Assembly (NCBI GenBank): GCA_002482965.1
Contig: DLGZ01000024.1
Coordinates: forward strand, 14,478-48,479
Direction of reading: 5' to 3'
Length of the DNA stretch: 34,002 bases
DNA from: Verrucomicrobiaceae bacterium UBA7681
Lineage (GTDB): Bacteria; Verrucomicrobiota; Verrucomicrobiia; Verrucomicrobiales; Verrucomicrobiaceae
In this document: positions 8,773 to 17,403 of the stretch, piece by piece
How positions within the stretch are numbered: the first letter of the stretch is position 1
Layout of the letters: every line of letters starts with the position of its first letter
Notes under the pieces: model-generated
What the model saw: the letters and a program-made list of their open reading frames with translations, nothing else
The model's database searches: none
What the model was told of the DNA's origin: nothing
Made by a program: the position numbers and the translations under genes

Positions 8773-8863
8773 GGCAGGGTGGGTTGAAATGCGGGCGCAT
8801 AGTCCCGCGAAATCGAGGGGTGGCAAGGTGCGAGCGCAGTTTTCCCGTGCCAGAAACCAAGAT

Positions 8864-8879
8864 TGGCCATGAACTTGCT
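8864..8879 (+). promoter_or_regulatory. Candidate sigma-54 (-24/-12) promoter of the first transglutaminase operon
   Basis: TGGCCATGAACTTGCT has the required GG (8865-8866) and GC (8877-8878) separated by exactly 10 bases, with the TGGC and TTGCT blocks of the RpoN consensus intact; only the A and C of TGGCAC are swapped. The predicted start near 8890 leaves about 40 bases of leader before the ATG at 8930. The match is weaker than the one at 15882, but it sits in front of the functionally related operon half. Confidence 0.55.
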
Positions 8880-8929
8880 AATTAGAGTCCAGCAGGCATT
8901 GATTTTCCGTCCGCCCCCAACCCTTTCGC

Positions 8930-11900
8930 ATGTCCATCCACGTCGCCCTTCACCACCGCACCAGCTACCGCTACGAACGCCCCATCGAGCTGGGCCCGCA
9001 GATCATCCGCCTGCGCCCCGCGCCGCATTCCCGGTCTCGCATCCTGAGCTACTCGCTCAAAGTCACCCCGGAGAAGCATTTCCTGAACTGGCAGCAGGAT
9101 CCTCAGTCAAACTACCTCGCCCGGCTGGTCATCCCGGAGAAAACCTCGGAATTCAGCATCGAGGTGGATGTGGTGGTGGAGATGGCGGTGTTCAATCCCT
9201 TCGACTTCTTCCTGGAGCCTGAAGGCGAGCATTTCCCCTTCGACTACGATGCGGCTCTCGATCAGGAGCTGGCACCCTTCCTGAAATGCGGCGAACTCAC
9301 GCCGAAACTCGCAGACTACTTCACCAGTCTTGAGCGCGAACTGCTGGCCCTGGACCCCTGGCCGCCGCGTACCATCACCGCACTCGTGACGATCAATCAG
9401 CGCCTGTGGAAGGACATTTCCTACACCGTCCGCATGGAGCCTGGCGTGCAGACTCCAGAGGAGTCTCTGACCAAGCGCACCGGCTCCTGCCGTGACTCGT
9501 CCTGGCTCATGGTGCAGCTCATGCGCCGCCTGGGCATCGCCGCACGCTTTGTCAGCGGTTACCTCATCCAGTTGAAGCCAGACGTGAAGTCGCTCGACGG
9601 CCCCAGCGGCTCGGAGGTGGATTTCACCGACCTCCACGCCTGGTGTGAGGTCTATCTGCCCGGCGCAGGCTGGGTCGGACTCGATCCGACTTCGGGCTTG
9701 TTTGCCGGAGAGGGCCACATCCCCCTCGCTGCCACTCCTGACCCCCAGAGCGCCGCGCCCATCAGCGGCGCGGCGGAATCCTGCGAAACGGAGTTCGACT
9801 TCGACATGAAGGTCACTCGTATCTACGAGTCTCCTCGCGTCACCAAGCCCTACACCGAAGAGCAGTGGGAAGAGATTGCAGCCCTGGGCCATGCCTTGGA
9901 CAAAGAGCTCGAAGCCAACGATGTACGCCTGACCATGGGCGGCGAGCCCACCTTCGTTTCCATTGACGATGCCGAAGGTGCGGAGTGGAACACCACCGCT
10001 GTCGGCCCCATGAAGGCCAAGCTCTCCGATGTGCTGCTCAAACGCCTGCGCGACCGCTTCGCCCCCGGAGCCTTCCTGCACTATGGCCAGGGCAAATGGT
10101 ACCCCGGCGAATCCCTGCCGCGCTGGTCCTATGGCTGCCATTGGCGCAAGGACGGCCAGCCCCTGTGGGCCCATCCGCATCTGTATGCCGACATGCAGAA
10201 AGACTACGGCGTCAATGAGACCCACTCCGCACGCTTCGTCCACGCCCTGGCCGAACGCCTTGGCTGCAGTGACAAATGGATCATGCCCACGTATGAAGAT
10301 GCGTTCTACTACCTCTGGCGCGAGCGCAAGCTGCCCGTGAACGTGGACCCCCTCAAGTCCAACCTCAAAGACAAGGAGGAGCGCACGCGCCTCTCCAAGG
10401 TGTTCGAGGCAGGGCTCGACAAAATCATCGGTCACGTCCTGCCGCTCAAACCGGCGGACGATGGCTGGGAAACCGGCCCGTGGTTCCTGCGTGCCGAGCG
10501 CTGCTACCTCGTCCCGGGAGATTCACCCATCGGTCTGCGTCTGCCGCTCGATTCCCAGCCCTGGGTCAAGACCACCGACTATCCCTATCATCACGAGCAG
10601 GATCCGATGGAAGACCGCAATCCGCTGCCCTCACGGCAGCATTTTGTACGTGGCATCGCCGGTGTACCGCCCTCATTCTGGGAAAAAATCGCGCAGCGCC
10701 GTGGCCCGTCCAGCGCGCAAGGACTCACCGGGGAAGAAGCCCGGCGGCTCGGCATTGATCCTGCCGCCCAACCGCCATCCGTGGGAGAGTCCGCCGACAA
10801 AGTCGTGCGTACCGCCCTCTGCGTGCAGCCGCGTGATGGCAAGCTGTTCATCTTCATGCCACCGACGAAGACGCTGGAGGAATACCTCTCCGCTCTCGGT
10901 GCCGTGGAGGACGTCGCACTCGCGCTGGATCAGCCCGTCGTGATCGAAGGCTACGCGCCCCCCTTTGACCCGCGTCTTCACGTGCTCAAAGTCACCCCTG
11001 ACCCGGGCGTGATCGAAGTGAACGTGCATCCCGCCAAGAGCTGGGACGAAATGGTGAACATCACCGAAGGCATCTATGACGAAGCACGGCAGACCCGCCT
11101 CGGCACCGAGAAATTCATGGTCGATGGCCGCCACACCGGCACCGGCGGTGGCAATCACATCGTCATGGGCGCTGAAACGCCCCAGGACAGCCCCTTCCTG
11201 CGGCGGCCCGATCTGCTGCGCAGCCTCACCAGCTACTGGCAGAATCATCCTTCTCTCTCCTTCATGTTCGCCGGCATGTTCATTGGCCCCACCAGCCAGA
11301 GCCCGCGTATCGATGAAGCCCGCAACGACGCACTCTACGAACTCGAAGTGGCCTTCAAAGCCGCGTCTGAGGCGAAGCAAGTCACGCCATGGCTGGTGGA
11401 CCGCTTGTACCGCAACCTGTTCATCGACTCCAGCGGCAACACCCACCGCGCCGAGTTCTGCATCGACAAGCTCTACTCGCCAGACAGCAGCACCGGCCGC
11501 CTCGGTTTGCTCGAAATGCGTGGGTTTGAAATGCCGCCGCATCCGCACATGAGCCTCGCCCAGGCGCTCATGCTGCGCACCCTCATCGCCCGCTTCTGGA
11601 AGGAGCCGTATGAAGCACCGCTGGTCCGCTGGGGCACTGACATCCACGATCGCTGGATGCTGCCGCACTTTGCCTGGAGCGACATCGAAGACGTCTGCCA
11701 TGACACACAGCAGGCTGGGTTTAAGCTGAAACCCGAGTGGTTCGCGCCGCATTACGAGTTCCGCTATCCGCTCAGCGGTGACTGGTGCACCCGCAACGTG
11801 AACGTGGAAATCCGCCAGGCGCTGGAGCCGTGGCACGTGCTCGGTGAAGACAACGGTGCCGGTGGCGCCGTGCGTTTTGTCGATTCCTCCCTCGAACGCA

Positions 11901-12304
11901 TTCAAATCAAGGCGCAGGGCATGGTGGAAGGCCGCTACGCCATCACCTGCAACGGTCGTACCGTACCGATGCATCCGACCGGCACCAACGGCGAATACGT
12001 CGCCGGGGTGCGCTACCGCGCCTGGCAGCCGCCAAACTGCCTGCAACCCACCGTGGGCGTCCACTCACCGCTCACGATTGATCTCGTCGATCAGTGGAAT
12101 CAGCGCTCCCTCGGTGGCTGTACTTACCATGTCGCCCACCCCGGTGGCCTGAGCCACGAAACCTTCCCGGTGAACTCCTACGAGGCCGAAAGCCGCCGCT
12201 ACTCCCGCTTCTTCCGCCATGGTCACACGCCCGGGAAGATGAAGGTGGAGCCGGCCAGGCCGAATCCGGAGTTCCCATTCACCCTGGATTTGCGAAACGC
12301 ATGA
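8930..12304 (+). CDS. Transglutaminase-like protein fused to DUF2126
   Basis: 1124 residues in two parts. Residues 1-300 hold the bacterial transglutaminase N-terminal beta domain (HHRTSYRYERPIELGPQIIRLRP) and the papain-like core with GSCRDSSW (Cys187), DLHAWCEVY (His236) and LDPTSG (Asp252), an intact triad. Residues from about 325 to the end are DUF2126 (COG4196), starting at VRLTMGGEPTFVSID. DUF2126 contains EVNVHPAKSWDEM, HTGTGGGNHIVMGAE (about 733-747) and GPTSQSPRIDEARNDAL, an arrangement reminiscent of glutamine-synthetase-like carboxylate-amine ligases. Family knowledge places this fusion in operons with ATP-grasp and alpha-E proteins, predicted to make and process peptides; no reaction has been proven to my knowledge. 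It has no signal peptide, so it is probably cytoplasmic. It is the first gene of the cluster. Confidence 0.9.
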   Translation: MSIHVALHHRTSYRYERPIELGPQIIRLRPAPHSRSRILSYSLKVTPEKHFLNWQQDPQSNYLARLVIPEKTSEFSIEVDVVVEMAVFNPFDFFLEPEGEHFPFDYDAALDQELAPFLKCGELTPKLADYFTSLERELLALDPWPPRTITALVTINQRLWKDISYTVRMEPGVQTPEESLTKRTGSCRDSSWLMVQLMRRLGIAARFVSGYLIQLKPDVKSLDGPSGSEVDFTDLHAWCEVYLPGAGWVGLDPTSGLFAGEGHIPLAATPDPQSAAPISGAAESCETEFDFDMKVTRIYESPRVTKPYTEEQWEEIAALGHALDKELEANDVRLTMGGEPTFVSIDDAEGAEWNTTAVGPMKAKLSDVLLKRLRDRFAPGAFLHYGQGKWYPGESLPRWSYGCHWRKDGQPLWAHPHLYADMQKDYGVNETHSARFVHALAERLGCSDKWIMPTYEDAFYYLWRERKLPVNVDPLKSNLKDKEERTRLSKVFEAGLDKIIGHVLPLKPADDGWETGPWFLRAERCYLVPGDSPIGLRLPLDSQPWVKTTDYPYHHEQDPMEDRNPLPSRQHFVRGIAGVPPSFWEKIAQRRGPSSAQGLTGEEARRLGIDPAAQPPSVGESADKVVRTALCVQPRDGKLFIFMPPTKTLEEYLSALGAVEDVALALDQPVVIEGYAPPFDPRLHVLKVTPDPGVIEVNVHPAKSWDEMVNITEGIYDEARQTRLGTEKFMVDGRHTGTGGGNHIVMGAETPQDSPFLRRPDLLRSLTSYWQNHPSLSFMFAGMFIGPTSQSPRIDEARNDALYELEVAFKAASEAKQVTPWLVDRLYRNLFIDSSGNTHRAEFCIDKLYSPDSSTGRLGLLEMRGFEMPPHPHMSLAQALMLRTLIARFWKEPYEAPLVRWGTDIHDRWMLPHFAWSDIEDVCHDTQQAGFKLKPEWFAPHYEFRYPLSGDWCTRNVNVEIRQALEPWHVLGEDNGAGGAVRFVDSSLERIQIKAQGMVEGRYAITCNGRTVPMHPTGTNGEYVAGVRYRAWQPPNCLQPTVGVHSPLTIDLVDQWNQRSLGGCTYHVAHPGGLSHETFPVNSYEAESRRYSRFFRHGHTPGKMKVEPARPNPEFPFTLDLRNA

Positions 12305-12430
12305 AAGTAAAGAATCGAGATGCACGATGCATGAACGGTTCCTACTATCGCGCTTCGCAAAGCTGTCCCCGCATTGATCTTCCAATCCCAAAGCTCCACC
12401 ACCGCCGCCTCTCCCGCTACGCAACGGGTC

Positions 12431-14962
12431 ATGGCACCGCGTGTGGACGGCCCTGAGTCCCGCGGCCATTATGATGAGCTGCGGGATGCCAGTGGCAAGG
12501 TGCGCCCGCATTATGAGCCGGTCATTGCCGATCTCCAGCGGCGGGACGCCGCCGGCATCAAACGTCTGTCAGACACCGCCCGCCGCCTGCTGGCTGAGCG
12601 CGGCGTCACCTTCAACATCTATGATGACAAAGGCATGGACACCCCGTGGCACATGGACCCGGTGCCCTTTGTCATCTCGGCGCGTGAATGGGAGGGCATT
12701 GAGAAGGCGCTGATTCAGCGTGCCATGCTGCTGAACGCGATTTTGAACGACAGCTATGGCCCGCAGCAGTTGATCCGGGATGGCAGCATGCCTGCGGCGC
12801 TCGTGCTCGGCCAGCCCGGCTATCTGCGGCCCTGCCACGGCATCAAGCTGCCGAACGCCAAACCTCTGCAGGTTTACAGTGCCGACATCGCCCGTTCACC
12901 CGATGGGCAGTGGTGGGTCATTTCCGACCGCACCCAGATTCCGACCGGCTCCGGCTACGCCTTGGAAAACCGCCTCATCACTTCGCGGCTGCTGCCAGAC
13001 GTGTTCCGTGACGCACGCGTGCGTCGTCTCGCCGGGTTCTTCCGCCAGATGCAGCAGTCGCTAGCCGCCCTGGCACCTCGGCCCGTCGAGGAGCCACGTG
13101 TCGTACTGCTGACGCCCGGGCCGTACAACGAAACCTACTTTGAACAGGCCTACCTCGCCCGTTACCTCGGCTACACGCTGGTGGAAGGCGAAGACCTCAC
13201 CGTGCGCGATGACCGGGTCTATTTGAAGACACTCAACGGTCTGGAAATGGTGGATGTCATTCTGCGCCGGGTGGATGATGATTTTTGCGATCCGCTGGAG
13301 CTGCGCAACGACTCCATGCTCGGCGTTCCCGGTCTCGTACGCGCTGTGCGTGCCGGCAATGTGTCTCTGGGAAATGCACTGGGCTCAGGCCTCGCCGAAG
13401 CACCGGCGATGATGGCCTTCCTTCCGGGCTTGTGCCGCAAGCTGCTCGGTTCGGAACTGCTCATGCCCTCGGTGGCCACCTGGTGGTGCGGGCAGGAGCG
13501 GCCACGTGGCGAGGTGGAAAAAAATCTCGACCGCATGGTCATCAAAAGCGCCTTCCGAGTGCGCGGGCGCGAGGCCTGCTTCGGCGGTCGCCTCAGCGGT
13601 GCCGAACGTGCCGCCCTCGCTGAGCGCATGCGCTTTGCCCCGGATCGCTGGGCGGCTCAGGAAAAGATCGCCTTCTCCACCGCACCGATGTGGGAGGATG
13701 GGCATCTTGTGCACAAGCCGGTGAGCGTGCGGGTGTACCTAGTCGCCACCAAGGACGGCTACATGGTCATGCCCGGAGCTCTGACGCGTGTGGCCGCCAC
13801 CATGGATTCACCTCTGGTTTCCATGCAGAAAGGCGGCACCAGCAAAGACACCTGGGTGCTCAGTGACGGCCCGGTGGAAAACGTCACTCTGCTGGCCAGC
13901 AGCAGCACTCCGGTGGAGCTCCGTCGCACGGGGCACAATCTCGGCAGCCGTGTGGCGAATCATCTCTACTGGCTCGGCCGCTACGCAGAACGCGCTGAAT
14001 CCAGCGCCCGCCTCCTGCGCTCCACCCTGCTGCGTTGCTCGCCGGAAAGCGGCATGAGCGAAACGCCCCTGCTGCTGCCTCTGCTGGAGGCTTTGAAGTG
14101 TCTCACCGTTCTCGATGATGTGCCGGACGCAGCCGCTCTGGCCTCCCAGCAGGAGCAGCTCGAAGCCCGGTTGCTGGAGGCGGTGTTTGATGCCAATCAT
14201 CCCACCAGCATCCGCTCCAGCGTGACGCACATCCAGCGCATCGGAGTCTTGCTCCGGGACCGCATTTCGGTCGATACCTGGCGCATCATCAGCCAGCTCG
14301 GCGACGCCCTGGACGCCTACGACAACACGCCAAGCGTCACACCGATGTCTGACGCACTGAACGTGCTCACCCGCATCATCCTCGAACTCGCCTCCTTCCA
14401 TGGGTTGGCGAAGGAAAATATGACGCGTGCCCAGGGCTGGATGTTCCTCGACATCGGCCACCGCATCGAGCGCACAGTGTACATTTGCGAGCTGCTGCGT
14501 GCCGGCCTGCACAGCGCAGATGCCGAAAATCCAAGTTTGCTGGAAGCCATTCTGGAGGTGGGAGACAGCACCATCACCTATCGCAATCGCTACAGCCTGC
14601 TGCCGCAGCTCGCGGCCGTGTATGACCTGCTCATGCTCGACGAGCAGAACCCGCGCGGCCTGCGCTTCCAGTTTGAGCGCATCCGCCAGCAGTTCAAGCA
14701 TCTGCCCCACGAACAAAATTCGGCGCTTCTCACGCCGGCGATGCGCGTATTTTTGGAAAACAGCACCCGGCTGCAGTTGTGTGATCCCACCGAGCTCGCT
14801 CGTGTCGAGCCGGGCGCCTGGGCGCAGACCCAGGTGGCCAAACTGCTCACCCAGCTCATTGAGGCCATGCCCATGCTCAATGATGCGCTGACGGCTGGTT
14901 ACTTCGCGCACTCCATCATCAGCAGCAGTGAGGAAGCTCCTGCCGACATCCAATCCACGTGA
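12431..14962 (+). CDS. Circularly permuted ATP-grasp (type 2) fused to alpha-E domain
   Basis: 843 residues from the ATG at 12431. A TTG at 12374 would add 19 residues, but the ATG gives exactly the same distance (28 residues) to the conserved PHY/SHY motif as in the paralogue at 15913, so I prefer it. Residues 1-490 are the circularly permuted ATP-grasp (COG2308): RPHYEPV, GVTFNIYDDKG, VISDRTQIPTGSGYALENR, VILRRVDDDFCDPLELR, ending GGTSKDTWVLSDG. Residues about 504-835 are the alpha-helical alpha-E domain (COG2307), starting LGSRVANHLYWLGRYAERAE. Where the paralogue has the glycine loop NESGGYGMLMG, this protein reads VRGREACFGG, as expected for the divergent fused subtype. The predicted role is ATP-dependent amide ligation. 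The stop overlaps the next start (TGATG). Confidence 0.88.
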   Translation: MAPRVDGPESRGHYDELRDASGKVRPHYEPVIADLQRRDAAGIKRLSDTARRLLAERGVTFNIYDDKGMDTPWHMDPVPFVISAREWEGIEKALIQRAMLLNAILNDSYGPQQLIRDGSMPAALVLGQPGYLRPCHGIKLPNAKPLQVYSADIARSPDGQWWVISDRTQIPTGSGYALENRLITSRLLPDVFRDARVRRLAGFFRQMQQSLAALAPRPVEEPRVVLLTPGPYNETYFEQAYLARYLGYTLVEGEDLTVRDDRVYLKTLNGLEMVDVILRRVDDDFCDPLELRNDSMLGVPGLVRAVRAGNVSLGNALGSGLAEAPAMMAFLPGLCRKLLGSELLMPSVATWWCGQERPRGEVEKNLDRMVIKSAFRVRGREACFGGRLSGAERAALAERMRFAPDRWAAQEKIAFSTAPMWEDGHLVHKPVSVRVYLVATKDGYMVMPGALTRVAATMDSPLVSMQKGGTSKDTWVLSDGPVENVTLLASSSTPVELRRTGHNLGSRVANHLYWLGRYAERAESSARLLRSTLLRCSPESGMSETPLLLPLLEALKCLTVLDDVPDAAALASQQEQLEARLLEAVFDANHPTSIRSSVTHIQRIGVLLRDRISVDTWRIISQLGDALDAYDNTPSVTPMSDALNVLTRIILELASFHGLAKENMTRAQGWMFLDIGHRIERTVYICELLRAGLHSADAENPSLLEAILEVGDSTITYRNRYSLLPQLAAVYDLLMLDEQNPRGLRFQFERIRQQFKHLPHEQNSALLTPAMRVFLENSTRLQLCDPTELARVEPGAWAQTQVAKLLTQLIEAMPMLNDALTAGYFAHSIISSSEEAPADIQST

Positions 14963-15840
14963 TGAACTACCGCATCACTCATCGCACGACGTATGAATAC
15001 AGCTCGCAGGTGGCTGTGTCGCATCATGCCGCACGTCTGCGCCCGCGGGATACGGACACGCAGCGCTGCCTGGAGTTTGGCCTCAGTTTTGATCCGGAGC
15101 CGGACCTGCTCACGGAACATGTCGATTCCTTTGGCAATCAGGTCTCCTGCTTTTCTGTGCAGAAGCTGCACAAGCATTTTGAAGTCATCTCAAAGAGCTA
15201 CGTCTCCCTGATGCCCGTGCTGCAGCCAGATCCCTTGCAGACCCCGCCCTGGGAGAGCGTCGCGGCGAAGTTTCGTGATCCCGTGGCGGTGGATCTGCTG
15301 GACCCCTGCCAGTTCGTGTTTGGCAGTCCGCTGCTCCTGCATGAAATGCCGCTGCGTGATTTTGCCCTGCCCAGTTTCACCAAAGGCCGCCCCGTGCTGG
15401 CCGCCGCGGCGGATCTCTGCCGCCGCATCCACCGTGAGTTTGTCTTTGATCCGAAGGCGACCACCATCAGCACACCGCTGAACGAAGTGCTGGAAAAAAA
15501 GCGCGGCGTCTGCCAGGACTTCGCGCATCTCGCCATCGCCAGCCTGCGCGCCATGGGGCTGCCTGCACGCTACATCAGCGGCTACCTGCGCACGCATCCG
15601 CCCGCAGGCAAGCCACGGCTGCAGGGCGTTGATGCCTCGCATGCCTGGGCCTCCTGCTTTGTGCCCGGCTTTGGCTGGGTGGATTTTGACCCCACCAACA
15701 ACTGTTTCACTTCGCTGGACCACATCACCGTGGCCATCGGTCGTGATTTCTCAGATGTCAGCCCCGTGCGCGGCATCATCACTGGCGGTGGCAAACACAC
15801 CGTCGGAGTCGGCGTGGATGTCGAACCGGTGGCAGCCTGA
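14962..15840 (+). CDS. Transglutaminase-like cysteine peptidase
   Basis: 292 residues. It starts at the ATG overlapping the preceding TGA, implying translational coupling. The N-terminal beta domain begins MNYRITHRTTYEYSSQVAVS, and the core has RGVCQDFAHL (Cys184), DASHAWASCF (His227) and VDFDPTNN (Asp243), a complete triad. There is no signal peptide or membrane segment, so it is probably cytoplasmic. Members of this COG1305 subfamily found with ATP-grasp and alpha-E genes are thought to cleave or transfer peptide bonds on the ligase product. It is the last gene of the first half of the cluster; a 72-base spacer with a sigma-54 promoter follows. It resembles the third transglutaminase (18486) more than the DUF2126 fusion in its GVCQDFAHL block. 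Confidence 0.88.
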   Translation: MNYRITHRTTYEYSSQVAVSHHAARLRPRDTDTQRCLEFGLSFDPEPDLLTEHVDSFGNQVSCFSVQKLHKHFEVISKSYVSLMPVLQPDPLQTPPWESVAAKFRDPVAVDLLDPCQFVFGSPLLLHEMPLRDFALPSFTKGRPVLAAAADLCRRIHREFVFDPKATTISTPLNEVLEKKRGVCQDFAHLAIASLRAMGLPARYISGYLRTHPPAGKPRLQGVDASHAWASCFVPGFGWVDFDPTNNCFTSLDHITVAIGRDFSDVSPVRGIITGGGKHTVGVGVDVEPVAA

Positions 15841-15881
15841 CCTAACCCTCCCGCGATGTCATTTGCAAAGCTTTCAAACTC

Positions 15882-15897
15882 TGGCACAGGCCTTGCT
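15882..15897 (+). promoter_or_regulatory. Sigma-54 (RpoN) promoter, perfect -24/-12 consensus
   Basis: TGGCACAGGCCTTGCT fits TGGCACR-N4-TTGCW at every defined position, with GG at 15883-15884 and GC at 15895-15896 separated by 10 bases. The expected transcription start, about 12 bases after the GC, is near 15908, only about 5 bases before the ATG at 15913. Just upstream is a near-palindrome TTGCAAAGCTTTCAA (15863-15877). Sigma-54 promoters need an ATP-driven enhancer-binding protein; its gene is not in this window. Confidence 0.78.
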
Positions 15898-15912
15898 AAG
15901 TAATATATCCTC

Positions 15913-17394
15913 ATGTCGTCACTGTTTAACGACTACCAACCAGAGAGCTTCTTTGACGAGGTGTTTTCCAAAACCGGGAAACCACGTTCGCACTACGGAG
16001 CCATGCTTGATAGTGCAGGTTCACTCACTCCATCCGAATACTCCACACGCCAAAAAGCGGTGGATGCCGCGTTCCTTCGCCAGGGCGTGACCTTTACCGT
16101 CTATGGAGACGATCAAGGGACGGAACGCATTTTCCCCTTCGATCTCATGCCGCGCATCATCCCGCAGCGTGAGTGGGAGACGGTCGAAGCCGGACTCATC
16201 CAGCGCATCACCGCGCTGAATCTCTTCCTCAACGACATCTACCACGGTCAGAAGATCATCACCGACAAGGCCGTGCCTGCCGAGCTGGTCCTCTCCGCCT
16301 CGCACTACCGTCCTGAGTTTCGCGGCATCAAAGTGCCCCACGGCATCTACATCCACATCTGCGGCACCGATCTCGTGCGCGATGGCAAGGGAGACTACTA
16401 CGTCCTCGAAGACAACGGCCGCTGCCCTTCCGGTGCCTCCTACATGCTGGAAAACCGCAATGCGATGAAGCGCGCCTTCCCCGGCCTGCTGCAGTCGCTG
16501 CCCGTGCGCCCCGTGGACGCCTACGGCTCCATGCTGCGTGAAACACTCGCGCACCTCGCCCCAAGTGGCGTCCTGGATCCTGCCATCGTGGTGCTTACCC
16601 CCGGCATCTACAACAGCGCCTACTTCGAGCACTGCTACCTCGCCAAACAGATGGGCGTGCCGATTGTCGAAGGTCGCGATCTCATCATCCGCAATGATCG
16701 CGTGTTCATGCGCACCACCAAGGGGCTGGAGCAGGTGCACGTCATCTATCGCCGCATCGACGACGATTTCCTCGATCCTCAGGTCTTCCGCAAAGACTCT
16801 CTGCTCGGCGTGCCCGGCATCATCAACGCCTATCGCAAAGGCAACGTCGCCCTCGCCAACTCCATCGGCACCGGTGTGGCCGATGACAAGGCGGTCTATG
16901 CGCTGGTGCCGAAGATGATCAAATACTACCTCGATCAGGATCCCATCCTGCCCAACGTGCCGACGCACTTGGGAGTCGATCCCAAAGAATGTTCCTTCAT
17001 CCTCGACAACCTCGACAAGCTCGTGGTCAAAGCGGTGAACGAGTCCGGCGGCTACGGCATGCTCATGGGGCCCCACGCTTCCAAAAAGGAGCGCTCCGAT
17101 TTTGCCGAACTCATCAAGAAGAACCCGCGCAACTACATCGCGCAGCCCGTTCTCCAGCTCTCACGCCACCCGGTGTTCGTCGATGACCATTTTGAAGGAC
17201 GTCACATCGACCTTCGCCCCTATGTGCTCTGCGGCGATCGCGTGCGCGTCGTTCCCGGCGGCCTCACCCGCGTGGCGCTGAAAAAAGGCTCGCTCGTCGT
17301 GAATTCCTCCCAAGGCGGCGGCAGCAAGGACACCTGGGTTCTCTGGGATGACCCCCTCGACATGCCTGCCGAAACCACCCCACCCGCCGCCTGA
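15913..17394 (+). CDS. Circularly permuted ATP-grasp (type 2) ligase, stand-alone
   Basis: 493 residues, without the alpha-E extension. COG2308 motifs run in order: KPRSHYGAML, GVTFTVYGDDQG, VPHGIYIHICGTDLVRDGKG, YVLEDNGRCPSGASYMLENR, VILRR-like VHVIYRRIDDDFLDPQVF, the glycine loop VKAVNESGGYGMLMGPHAS, and DLRPYVLCGDRVRVVPGGLTR ending GGGSKDTWVLWDD. The acidic and glycine-loop positions needed for ATP and metal binding look intact, so this is likely an active amide or peptide ligase. It sits 16 bases after the sigma-54 motif and 9 bases before the alpha-E gene, which here supplies in trans the domain fused in the paralogue at 12431. The amine and carboxylate substrates are unknown. Confidence 0.9.
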   Translation: MSSLFNDYQPESFFDEVFSKTGKPRSHYGAMLDSAGSLTPSEYSTRQKAVDAAFLRQGVTFTVYGDDQGTERIFPFDLMPRIIPQREWETVEAGLIQRITALNLFLNDIYHGQKIITDKAVPAELVLSASHYRPEFRGIKVPHGIYIHICGTDLVRDGKGDYYVLEDNGRCPSGASYMLENRNAMKRAFPGLLQSLPVRPVDAYGSMLRETLAHLAPSGVLDPAIVVLTPGIYNSAYFEHCYLAKQMGVPIVEGRDLIIRNDRVFMRTTKGLEQVHVIYRRIDDDFLDPQVFRKDSLLGVPGIINAYRKGNVALANSIGTGVADDKAVYALVPKMIKYYLDQDPILPNVPTHLGVDPKECSFILDNLDKLVVKAVNESGGYGMLMGPHASKKERSDFAELIKKNPRNYIAQPVLQLSRHPVFVDDHFEGRHIDLRPYVLCGDRVRVVPGGLTRVALKKGSLVVNSSQGGGSKDTWVLWDDPLDMPAETTPPAA

Positions 17395-17403
17395 TCACAC
17401 GCC

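Noticed and set aside
7102..8787. 561-codon open frame on the plus strand opposite pyruvate carboxylase
   Set aside because: It is antisense to a fully conserved gene, has His/Arg/Leu-rich low-information sequence with no motif, and arises from GC-rich codon structure.
8835..8852. TGGCACG...TGCG on the minus strand upstream of pyc as a sigma-54 promoter
   Set aside because: GG and GC are separated by 12 bases instead of 10 and the TTGC box is incomplete.
9107..12064. Two long minus-strand open frames (442 and 463 codons) under the transglutaminase-DUF2126 gene
   Set aside because: Same cause: shadows of a conserved coding strand, without recognisable domains.
12374..12430. TTG start adding 19 residues to the ATP-grasp-alpha-E protein
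   Set aside because: The added residues are Ser/Thr-rich without conservation, and the ATG at 12431 gives the same 28-residue distance to the HY motif as the paralogue.
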